Positions 57,253-64,000 of a stretch of DNA of 64,000 nucleotides are shown piece after piece. A program made the translations under genes and the position numbers. The stretch comes from an uncultured Rubrobacteraceae bacterium (lineage in GTDB: Bacteria > Actinomycetota > Rubrobacteria > Rubrobacterales > Rubrobacteraceae), in assembly GCA_902806095.1 (NCBI GenBank), contig CADCVF010000018.1:52492-116491 (forward strand). The letters are read 5' to 3'. Below the pieces are notes generated by a model. It was not told where the DNA came from, ran no database searches, and saw nothing but the letters and a program-made list of their open reading frames with translations. Numbering within the stretch: the stretch's first letter is position 1; every line of letters begins with the position of its first letter.

Positions 57253-58323
57253 CTAAGGTAAGTGGCGGACGCGCCTGGCACCGGAGTATCCCTCGATGTA
57301 CCTCATCTCGCTCTCGATCACTTTCGCGTAGTAAGACGAAGCATGCAGCACGTATCCGTTGCCGCTGTACATCGCTACGTGGGTTATTCCGTTGTAAGGA
57401 CCGTTCTCCTTGAAGAAGACCAGGTCACCACGCTTGAGGTCGGCCTGTGCTATCCACTTGCGGTTCCCCTCCCAATACTGTTCCTTCGGATTGTCCGCCA
57501 GCTCCGTGCCGAATTGGCTATAGACAAGCTTCGTAAAGCAAGAGCAGTCTTCCTTCTCGTAAGCCCAACAGGCATCGGGTGGAGAGTGGTAATAGGGGGT
57601 GCCGATGTGCGTCCTACCGTACCGTACTATGTCCCGGCGCTCACTATTGTTGTTCGAGGCGCCGTAAACGTTCTTGCCGGAACCCGCGCTACCTTCGGCT
57701 GGCGCAAGGTCGCCAGGCGGCGGTGAGGCAGCGCCCCTGACGAGCGCGACAGCGTCGGCGATGACCTCGCCCGAGCCGCCCTCTGGGGAGACGCGCACGA
57801 CGTAGCGGTCGCCGGCCTTCATCTCGTAGATGCCGAGCTTGACCCACGTGCCCCCGTCCCTGATCTGGTCCGCCTCTATCCACTTCGTTCCCCCGGCGGT
57901 CTCCACGCCGAATCTCGCAGCGCTGCTGTTGCCTTTGCGGGCCGGCCACCAGGCGTAGAGGGCGTAGTCGCCGTCTGTGGGAGTCCTCAGCTTGAAGCGC
58001 GCGTCGCTGGTGGAGGCGCGCGCCGAGACGTAGTTGCCTCCATGGGCCCAAACGTCACTCCCACCCCGCTTCCACCCTGGTGCGTCGAAGCGCGAGGAGT
58101 GCGTGTTGTCCACGACCTGCGAGTAGTCGGGCAGCTTCTCCTCCTCCGCCATGTCGCGCGCGGCCGCGCGCCGTTCGGAGGGATTCGCCCCCGTGACCGT
58201 GCCTTGCGAGACCGAAAGCTGCGGTTTGCTCTCCGTAGTCTGTGCGCCAGCCGTAAGCGTTGCGATGGAGACGTAGAGCGCGGCCAGAACAGCCACCGAT
58301 ATGATCAAACCAAGCCGACGCAT
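57253..58323 (-). CDS. Secreted NlpC/P60 peptidase with golvesin-like domain
   Basis: A 356-residue secreted protein. A signal peptide (residues 1-27) ends near T-A-G-A-Q. Residues 70-190 resemble the golvesin/xly C-terminal carbohydrate-associated beta domain (V-D-N-T-H-S-S-R-F, Y-A-L-Y-A-W-W-P-A). The C-terminal NlpC/P60 domain has the catalytic cysteine in E-D-C-S-C-F-T-K near 272 and histidine in T-H-V-A-M-Y near 325. It should cut peptidoglycan stem peptides outside the cell. The residue before the nucleophile (D-C-S-C) leaves two candidate cysteines. Confidence 0.88.
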   Translation of the reverse strand: MRRLGLIISVAVLAALYVSIATLTAGAQTTESKPQLSVSQGTVTGANPSERRAAARDMAEEEKLPDYSQVVDNTHSSRFDAPGWKRGGSDVWAHGGNYVSARASTSDARFKLRTPTDGDYALYAWWPARKGNSSAARFGVETAGGTKWIEADQIRDGGTWVKLGIYEMKAGDRYVVRVSPEGGSGEVIADAVALVRGAASPPPGDLAPAEGSAGSGKNVYGASNNNSERRDIVRYGRTHIGTPYYHSPPDACWAYEKEDCSCFTKLVYSQFGTELADNPKEQYWEGNRKWIAQADLKRGDLVFFKENGPYNGITHVAMYSGNGYVLHASSYYAKVIESEMRYIEGYSGARRVRHLP

Positions 58324-58465
58324 GAGGGCCCCCCTCCAGAGTTCGTACTTGCGTCCGCGACATTGTACACGGATCGTGATGGGAAAACACTAACTTGGTA
58401 AAGAATTCTTCAGATTCTTTAATCGAGTGTTACACGTGGGCAAAATCCGAAAATGTAAGCGACGA

Positions 58466-58495
58466 AGGGTAGGGTGCCGGATGGCACCCCACCTT
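58466..58495 (-). terminator. Hairpin downstream of mmsA
   Basis: GGGTGCC and GGCACCC form the central stem around GGAT, extended by further pairs with one mismatch. It lies 16 bases after the dehydrogenase stop. Confidence 0.5.
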
Positions 58496-58510
58496 ACCTG
58501 AAGGCCTGTG

Positions 58511-60022
58511 TCAGGCGCCGGTCTCTACGGGGCGCTTGACGCTCGGGTATTCTCCCGCCGGGTCGGAGAGCCAGCGTGTTATCTCCACCTTGTTCTCGGT
58601 AAAGAAGCGCACCCCGTCCTTGCCTGTAGCGTGCAAATCCCCGTAGAAGGAGTTCTTCACCCCGTTGAACGGGAAGAACGCCATCGGGGCTGCGACACCA
58701 ACGTTCACCCCTAGCATCCCTGCCTCGACCCTTTCCCTCCAGTGCCTCACAGCCGCCCCGTCTTCGGTGTAGATGGAGCAGGCGTTCCCGAAGGGCGAGC
58801 CGTTGGTGAACTCGATGGCCTCTTCGAGCGTGTCCACACGAACCACGGAGAGGACGGGACCGAAGATCTCCTCGCGGCCCACCCGCATCTCTCCCGTCAC
58901 GCGATCGAGGAGCGTCGGACCCATAAAGAAGCCCTCCTGAAGGGGCGCTTCCCTGCCGTCGAGCACGACCTCGGCCCCCTCTTCCTCTCCAAGGTCGACG
59001 TAGGAGCGGACCTTATCGCGGTGGGAGTCGCGTATGACGGGTGTGAGCTCGGAGCCTTCTTCCTTTCCTGGACCGATCTTCATCGAGGCGGCGGCCTCCT
59101 TGAGCCTTGCGACGAGATCGTCCGCGACCCCGCCGACTGCCACGAGCACGCTGCCTGCCAGGCACCGCTCGCCGGCGTTGCCGTAGGCCGAGGATATTAT
59201 GTTCGGGACGGCCTTCTCCAGTACGGCGTCGGGCATGACGACCATGGAGTTCTTGGCCCCGGCGAGCGCCTGTACCCGCTTGCCGTGGGCGCAACCGTGC
59301 GTGTAGACGTGCTCGGCCACGGGCTGGGATCCAACAAAGGAGACGGCCTTTATATCGGGGTGCTCGAGGATTCCATCCACGGTCTCCCTCGCCCCGTTCA
59401 CGATGGAGAAGACCCCATCGGGCAACCCCGCCTCTGAGAGTAGCTCGCCCATCCTCACCGCGCACAGGGGCGTCCTCTCCGAAGGCTTGAGGATGTAGGC
59501 GTTGCCGGCCCCTATAGCCACGGGCATCGTCCACAGGGGCACCATGCAAGGGAAGTTGAACGGGGTTATGGCGGCGACCACCCCGAGAGGGTAGCGCCAG
59601 GAAGAGTTGTCGATGCCCTTCGCCACGTCCCTGACCGTCTCGCCCATCATAAGGGTCGGCATCCCGCAGGCGAACTCGACGACCTCTATGCCGCGCCTGA
59701 CCTCCCCTGCGGCGTCTGCGGCGTCCTTGCCGTTCTCGAGTGTTACGAGATCCCTCAACTCCTCGAAATGCTCCTCCAGGAGCACCTTGAAGGAGAAGAG
59801 GACCCTCGCCCGCTCGACGACCGGAGTAGAGGCCCAGGAAACGAACGCTTCTTGGGCCTTCTTTGCGGCGCGGTCGACGTCGTCTCTCGTCGAGAGGGGC
59901 GTCTGTGCGACGACCTCTCCGGTGGCCGGGTCATAGACAGGTTCTGTATCACGTCCGTCTCGCTCCTCCCACCTTCCCCCTATAAGGTTCCTGACCTCCA
60001 GGCCTTTCTCGCTAGGTTGCAT
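58511..60022 (-). CDS. mmsA: Methylmalonate-semialdehyde dehydrogenase (CoA-acylating)
   Basis: A 503-residue ALDH superfamily enzyme of the MMSDH type, which converts methylmalonate or malonate semialdehyde to propionyl- or acetyl-CoA. Motifs are T-P-F-N-F-P near residue 150, K-P-S-E-R-T-P near 177, F-V-G-S near 228 and the catalytic cysteine in G-E-R-C-L-A near 282. MMSDH-type enzymes replace the general-base glutamate found in other ALDHs; here L-A-G-A-K-N occupies that position, as expected. It probably works in valine or inositol breakdown. Ten bases upstream ends a phasin-like gene, with which it may form an operon. Confidence 0.9.
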   Translation of the reverse strand: MQPSEKGLEVRNLIGGRWEERDGRDTEPVYDPATGEVVAQTPLSTRDDVDRAAKKAQEAFVSWASTPVVERARVLFSFKVLLEEHFEELRDLVTLENGKDAADAAGEVRRGIEVVEFACGMPTLMMGETVRDVAKGIDNSSWRYPLGVVAAITPFNFPCMVPLWTMPVAIGAGNAYILKPSERTPLCAVRMGELLSEAGLPDGVFSIVNGARETVDGILEHPDIKAVSFVGSQPVAEHVYTHGCAHGKRVQALAGAKNSMVVMPDAVLEKAVPNIISSAYGNAGERCLAGSVLVAVGGVADDLVARLKEAAASMKIGPGKEEGSELTPVIRDSHRDKVRSYVDLGEEEGAEVVLDGREAPLQEGFFMGPTLLDRVTGEMRVGREEIFGPVLSVVRVDTLEEAIEFTNGSPFGNACSIYTEDGAAVRHWRERVEAGMLGVNVGVAAPMAFFPFNGVKNSFYGDLHATGKDGVRFFTENKVEITRWLSDPAGEYPSVKRPVETGA

Positions 60023-60032
60023 CTCGTCCCCC

Positions 60033-60572
60033 TTACTGGCCCTGCTTGCCGAATGCTTCGAAGTTCTTGCGGTAGAGGTCGAAGGGGGCGTTCATCAGGT
60101 TGGTGTAGGAGTTCATCGCCTCGTCAAGCATCGCCTGGAACGCTTTCATCTGTCTCTCCGAGCCCTCCATGAGGCTGCGGACCACCTCCTGGCTACCCTG
60201 CATCCCCTCTCTGAGCTCGGAGGTAACGTCACCGAAGAAGCCCTGGACGAGGTTCGCGCTCTTCTCCTGGAGCGCGGTGTTACGCTCGATGACATCCCTG
60301 TACGCCTCGAGGCTCTCGGCGAGGGCGCGGCTGGTACGCTCCTGGCTCTTGATCGCCTCCTCGACGGCGTTGGTGTGGCTCTCCATGGCCCTGGTCAGCG
60401 CCCGGTTGGCCTCAGCCTGGCTCTCCAGCACGCCGGTCACACTCTCGACCCAGCCCTGGGCGAGCTGGACGTTCCTCTGTTGGGCGTCGACGGCGCTGCG
60501 AACCACCTCCCTGTAGGGCTCGCCGAACGCCTCCGTCAACCTCCGAGCCGCCTCGGGTCCACCTTCTGACAC
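60033..60572 (-). CDS. Phasin-like coiled-coil protein
   Basis: A 179-residue, almost wholly helical protein with no cysteine and few prolines. Heptad-like repeats of A, L, E and Q run from residue 25 to 150 and resemble phasins or apolipoprotein-like proteins, which coat polyhydroxyalkanoate granules. The last 25 residues (Y-T-N-L-M-N-A-P-F-D-L-Y-R-K) look like phasin C-termini. The family call is by character rather than by a firm motif. It lies next to an acyl-CoA-forming dehydrogenase, consistent with PHA metabolism. The start ATG follows AGGAGG. Confidence 0.6.
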   Translation of the reverse strand: MSEGGPEAARRLTEAFGEPYREVVRSAVDAQQRNVQLAQGWVESVTGVLESQAEANRALTRAMESHTNAVEEAIKSQERTSRALAESLEAYRDVIERNTALQEKSANLVQGFFGDVTSELREGMQGSQEVVRSLMEGSERQMKAFQAMLDEAMNSYTNLMNAPFDLYRKNFEAFGKQGQ

Positions 60573-60669
60573 TCGTTCCTCCTTCGACCGCTCTCCCCGG
60601 ACATTCTACCCGTTCGGCAGCGCAGGATGCGGCCGACCCTACACACCAGGCCAGAGGCCCGGAGTTTCC

Positions 60670-61227
60670 TCAAGTCCTCCGGCGGTGGATCGTAACATTG
60701 TCCTCTGTCGTCTCCCTATCCCAGCGGTCCTCAGGGGCGTGCCGACCGGCCACCGGATCTCCGGCTGGCTCGCCCTCCCCGGTGAGACGGTTCTGGGCCT
60801 CCATCCTCTCGCCTGGTTCGGTGTCAACCCGGTCGTCGGGACCGAAACGGCCTGGGTCGTCGGAAGGATACGGATCACTGGGTGGGAGAAGAGGTTCGAG
60901 ACCGAAGTACGTTCTTACCCTATCCTCGAGCTCGGGTGACACGGTATCTTCGTTGCCGAAGTGTGGGGCGTGTTTGATCGTCTCCGCCTCAGCGGCGACC
61001 TCGATCAGGCGCCGCCTGTCGTTGACCCTGACGATCTCGGCCGGTACGAGCGTGGAGTTCGTCCCGAAAATACCCATCTCTACTCCGATGTAAGACACCG
61101 CATCCCGCTCGTCGAGGAAGACGTCATCCACCCTGCCGACCCTCTCGTAGTGGGCGTCGTAGACGCTGTACTCTTCGCCGCCACTCTTTAGTCCAGCGAA
61201 GAGATCCTGACCGCTTTCTCTGTCCAC
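60670..61227 (-). CDS. PRC-barrel domain protein
   Basis: A 185-residue soluble protein. Residues 15-85 form a PRC-barrel beta domain: Y-S-V-Y-D-A-H-Y-E-R-V-G-R-V-D-D-V-F-L-D near 20, V-S-Y-I-G-V-E-M-G near 44. The C-terminal part is acidic and disordered with repeated P-S-D-P and D-D-P segments, ending in R-R-R. Such proteins associate with RNA processing, photosynthetic or stress functions; no specific role can be assigned. A weak GAAAGGATGAG site precedes the ATG. Confidence 0.85.
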   Translation of the reverse strand: MDRESGQDLFAGLKSGGEEYSVYDAHYERVGRVDDVFLDERDAVSYIGVEMGIFGTNSTLVPAEIVRVNDRRRLIEVAAEAETIKHAPHFGNEDTVSPELEDRVRTYFGLEPLLPPSDPYPSDDPGRFGPDDRVDTEPGERMEAQNRLTGEGEPAGDPVAGRHAPEDRWDRETTEDNVTIHRRRT

Positions 61228-61331
61228 AACTCATCCTTTCGAGAAACAGTAGCCTTCACGTCGAGAGCCGCCGCGCGGCGCGTCTTCTCACTAATATTGA
61301 CAGAGTAAGGTACTCCTCCGTTACACGTGTT

Positions 61332-61366
61332 GTCGGCGTGTGACACCGCGCGGTGCCACGCGCCGA
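61332..61366 (-). terminator. GC-rich hairpin after Mn catalase fragment
   Basis: GTCGGCG...CGCCGAC forms the outer stem and CACCGCGCGGTG a central palindrome. It lies about 35 bases downstream of the catalase fragment stop. Confidence 0.45.
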
Positions 61367-61402
61367 CCTCTCGTAACCGTGTACTTCTCGTCGGCTGCGC
61401 CC

Positions 61403-62188
61403 TTACAATCTCTTGGCTATCTCCTCGATGTCTTCGGCGTTCACGCTCGGGGCGTAGAGGGGAGCAACCGGTGCCAGGTCGGGAACAGCGCCGCCCTCGG
61501 GTATGCCATCCTCGACCTCGCGGTCGCTGCCGTCGATGGCCGAGAGGCCGTTCCAGATCTCCCCGATCTGCTTGTAGTCCTCGGGGCTGAAGCGGTATAG
61601 GATGCGGTGAAAGCCCTTGTCCATATACTTCCTGGCGTCCGGGAACTTGTCGCTGTCTATCTCAGGCACCGGCAAGAGCTTGGTCACGTCCACGCCACCC
61701 GAAAGGTCGGAGAGGGCCTTGGCGTAGGCCTCCTGGTGGACGCCGCCGCGCACGATGAGGTAGCCGATCATCTCGCGCGCTACAGGGTTCTGGGTGGACT
61801 CGTAGACCCGGATCTTGCCCATCCTCGCTCCGGACTCGAGGAAGAAGTTGTGCAGGAGGGCGAGCTTCCGGTTGCCGGAATTGAAGACGTAGTCGCCGGT
61901 CCAATTGGCGCCACCGGCACCACCGGCGATCGTACCCATCCCGAGGTTGATGAAGTGGTCAGGGTTGCCCGTGCTTCCGACCACGTTCAAGGGCGGCGTG
62001 GCCCCGTCGGAATCCTCGATGACCTGGTCGAGCAGCAGGTTGACCGTGTTGGCGACGAGCTCTATGTGGCCCATCTCCTCGGCGGCGATGTTAGCAACGA
62101 GGTCGTAGTAAGGACGGATCTTGCTCTTGCCCCTCATGTTGAAAGACTGGTACGTGTAGTTCATCAGTGACGAAGTCCAGTATAACAA
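61403..62188 (-). pseudogene. Manganese catalase, 5'-truncated by a serine-recombinase element
   Basis: About 253 residues of a di-manganese catalase from S-L-M-N-Y onward; the usual first 37 or so residues are missing. Visible ligands include E and H in E-E-M-G-H-I-E near the break, E in H-N-F-F-L-E and H in G-G-V-H. The lost part should hold the first glutamate ligand (in G-E-M) of the two-metal site, so the fragment cannot be active as it stands. Immediately upstream the frame becomes that of the C-terminus of a large serine recombinase, and the ATG of M-N-Y overlaps the recombinase stop (TGATG). Intact family members read through this point without a gap. The N-terminal half is expected beyond the right edge. 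Confidence 0.88.
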
Positions 62189-62190
62189 AA
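62160..62190. other. Predicted attachment-site half (attL or attR) in catalase gene
   Basis: Sequence homologous to catalase stops near 62170, where the recombinase's terminal codons begin. The crossover should fall within the codons for S-S-L-M. Serine recombinase genes normally lie at one end of their element next to the att site, as here. The core dinucleotide cannot be defined without the other junction. Confidence 0.55.
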
Positions 62191-63828
62191 GGCCCCACTC
62201 ACGGCGTAGCCATCATCAGAGGTCGTAACCTCCAACCTGAGCAACCGGTAGATTCTATTTCGTTCTTCCGGCTTCAGGTCGTCGAGGGCGACCGGTACTG
62301 TCGCGGCGTAGGACTTAAGGAGCGCGTCGCGGTCCCGCTCCAGCCCCTCTACGCGCTCTTCGTGCTGAGCTAGCGCCTCCAGCTCCGCCACGGCTACCCT
62401 GCGGCCGTCTTCGAGTTCCCTCATCCTCTCGCGCAGCTCGTCCAGAGTCATTAACCCGACGGCCTGCTGGTCCTGGTAACTTCTCCTCAAGCGGTCGCAC
62501 TCGGCTATTCGTTCGACCCAACCCTTGTACTCTCGTTGAGGATCACCGTTTCGACCGTTGCGCTCTTGTTCGATTAACTGCTCCATGGCGACCCTTATCT
62601 TCGCGGGGTCTTTGAGCAGGCCGGAGACGAAAGCCCACACTGCTGCCTCTGCGGGCTCCGCCCGGACGTGCTTCTGTTGGCAAGTGCCGCGTTTGTATTC
62701 GCGACCTGGGTGGCACTTGTAATAGTAGTAGGCTTTTTTCCCACCGTTGTAGGTGCTGGTGTGGGTACCCATAAGTACGCCGCAACTGCAGCAGCGCATC
62801 GTGCCCCTGAGTTCCCACCCGCGTGCCAGCCGCGTTCGCTCGGGAGCTCGGTGCGCGGCCATCATGTTTCGCGCCTGGTCTACCAGCTGACGGGACAGCC
62901 ACGACGGGACGGGCACGGCTATCCACTCTCCCTTGTCGCGTAAGGTCACGGAGTTCCGCTTGCGGTAGTGCCGTCCTCCACCCCCGTCGGGTTCCGATAC
63001 CTGGCGTATCTTGCGAGCCTGTCGATTCCACCAGCGCACGCCGTACTCTGGTGCATGGTCTAACGCAGCGGCGACTTCGGATGAGACGAGCTCGGATATT
63101 TCCCGATGAGTGTGAGGTTTGTAGACATCGCTCATGACTAACTGCTTGATGCTCCGCCGTGACCAGCTTTCCTTGCCCCCGGGAGACGGTACTTTTTCAT
63201 TGTAGAGGCGCCGCTGTATGGCACTGGTTCCCAAGCCCTCCGCTGCGAGCTGAAATATCTTCTGCACAACCCACATTTCCGGCTCGTGCACTACCAAGCC
63301 GTCGCGGGTTGCGGTATAGCGGAAACCGTAAGGCGGCTTCTTAGTCGCAACGACTTTGCCCTCGCGCGCCTTTCTCATCTTGCCCCGGCGGGTCCTCTCG
63401 GCGGTCTTCGCTCGCTCGTACTTTGCGAGCTGGTCGAGTATGCCGTCCGTGAGGTCTCCCTCTGGGGAATCGTCGCCACGATCATTAAGGGCGCGAAGCT
63501 TGGTTTCATGCTCCTCGAACTCGCGGCGCAGCAGGTAATGGTAGGCGGGCTCACGAGCGAACCTATCGCGGTCCTGTGCAAGCACCACGGAAACGCCCCC
63601 GGCGGCCACCAGGTCCCGCACACGATCCATACCCGGCCTCTCAAGGCTTGCGCCACTCTGTCCGGGGTCTACTACCTCCTCTAGGACCTCGTAGCCCTCT
63701 CGGGCAGCGTAGGCTCTTAGGGCCTCGATTTGTTGGGCGAGTGAGTACCCGCTGCGGGCCTGCTCGTCTGTGGACACGCGGGCGTAGAGGATGGCCCTCT
63801 TCAGGCCGTGGCCGTTGGTGTTATGCAT
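62164..63828 (-). CDS. Large serine recombinase / integrase
   Basis: A 554-residue recombinase. The resolvase domain (residues 10-155) has the catalytic serine in A-R-V-S-T-D-E-Q near 19 and the R residues of D-R-D-R-F-A-R. The recombinase domain continues through P-P-Y-G-F-R-Y, and a zinc-ribbon domain near 345-395 has C-C-S-C-G and C-H...C-Q. A coiled coil near 440-500 completes the layout of phage and ICE integrases. The last codons run into the catalase gene. The XRE-type gene upstream ends two bases before this start. Confidence 0.93.
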   Translation of the reverse strand: MHNTNGHGLKRAILYARVSTDEQARSGYSLAQQIEALRAYAAREGYEVLEEVVDPGQSGASLERPGMDRVRDLVAAGGVSVVLAQDRDRFAREPAYHYLLRREFEEHETKLRALNDRGDDSPEGDLTDGILDQLAKYERAKTAERTRRGKMRKAREGKVVATKKPPYGFRYTATRDGLVVHEPEMWVVQKIFQLAAEGLGTSAIQRRLYNEKVPSPGGKESWSRRSIKQLVMSDVYKPHTHREISELVSSEVAAALDHAPEYGVRWWNRQARKIRQVSEPDGGGGRHYRKRNSVTLRDKGEWIAVPVPSWLSRQLVDQARNMMAAHRAPERTRLARGWELRGTMRCCSCGVLMGTHTSTYNGGKKAYYYYKCHPGREYKRGTCQQKHVRAEPAEAAVWAFVSGLLKDPAKIRVAMEQLIEQERNGRNGDPQREYKGWVERIAECDRLRRSYQDQQAVGLMTLDELRERMRELEDGRRVAVAELEALAQHEERVEGLERDRDALLKSYAATVPVALDDLKPEERNRIYRLLRLEVTTSDDGYAVSGAFCYTGLRH

Positions 63829-63830
63829 GA

Positions 63831-64000
63831 CTACTCCCCTACGAGTTCGGCGGGGTCTACACCGAGGGCATTGGCGAGCTTGCGGATGGTGTCTGGGTGT
63901 GCGCCGCTCTTGCCGTGCTCATACGTGCTGATTAGGTTGCGATGGACGCCACTCTTCTCAGCAAGGTCGCCGATGAGCCATAGGCGACGTTCGCGTAGCC
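63831..64000 (-). CDS. XRE-family helix-turn-helix regulator (partial, runs off right edge)
   Basis: The C-terminal 55 residues of a small Cro/CI-like protein: L-A-E-K-S-G-V-H-R-N-L-I-S-T-Y-E-H-G-K-S-G is the helix-turn-helix, followed by T-I-R-K-L-A-N-A-L-G-V-D-P. The stop TAG lies two bases before the recombinase ATG, so it is likely the element's own regulator, co-transcribed with the integrase. The start is outside the window. Confidence 0.85.
   Translation of the reverse strand, partial: LRERRLWLIGDLAEKSGVHRNLISTYEHGKSGAHPDTIRKLANALGVDPAELVGE

Overview
The window is a GC-rich, densely coded bacterial chromosome segment that looks actinobacterial, most likely Rubrobacter-like. The assignment is inferred from gene content: a cysM-mec-cysO-moeZ cysteine module, an RskA-type anti-sigma factor with its ECF sigma factor, actinobacterial-type HemQ, PASTA-less PknB-like kinases, a manganese catalase and apparently leaderless promoters. 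No rRNA is present. There is one tRNA, Ser-GCT, at 21394-21483.

Layout. 1-3.3 kb: DUF192 lipoprotein, AlaX, PHP phosphatase, Ca2+/H+ antiporter. 3.4-8.1 kb: a tight five-gene minus-strand operon (RibD_C-type reductase, BchC-like dehydrogenase, PTPS/QueD-fold protein without the usual cysteine, GT4 glycosyltransferase, methyltransferase) divergent from folB, suggesting an unassigned pterin-derived product. 8-16 kb: acyltransferase, MFS and ABC-2 exporters, FAD oxidoreductase, TopB, cytidine deaminase. 16-21 kb: a divergent two-component pair, anti-sigma/ECF sigma pair, BrkB-like protein, tRNA-Ser. 22-33 kb: ComB, aldo/keto reductase, HemQ, the sulfur-carrier cysteine operon, Uma2 protein, dipeptidase, a second two-component system and an HtrA protease. 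33-45 kb: TMEM175-like channel, DMT exporter, M42 peptidase, an orphan ParA with partner, PAP2, then rpiA-htrA and two tandem Ser/Thr kinases. 44.6-48 kb: aromatic amino-acid genes (DAHP synthase and chorismate mutase divergent from an aminotransferase and prephenate dehydrogenase). 48-62 kb: epimerase, RHH regulator with PHB-depolymerase-like esterase, slipin/NfeD, nucleoside hydrolase, NUDIX, phosphoesterase, ParB-like protein, SppA, NlpC/P60, methylmalonate-semialdehyde dehydrogenase, phasin-like protein, PRC-barrel.

The right edge holds the clearest mobile-DNA event. A large serine recombinase gene ends inside a manganese catalase gene and has removed or displaced the catalase N-terminus, including the first metal ligand. 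An XRE-type regulator gene runs off the end, so this looks like one end of an integrative element.

A second signal recurs throughout. Nearly every longer intergenic gap carries a composite repeat built from AGCAYTTCAGCACG arms and short GC palindromes. Read along the coding strand, the arms usually begin within two bases of a stop codon, and at three loci the motif overlaps the stop codon itself. No transposase is encoded nearby. Three genes (TMEM175-like, second HtrA, NUDIX) lack a standard start codon where homology requires one, which points either to unusual initiation or to small indels in the assembly.
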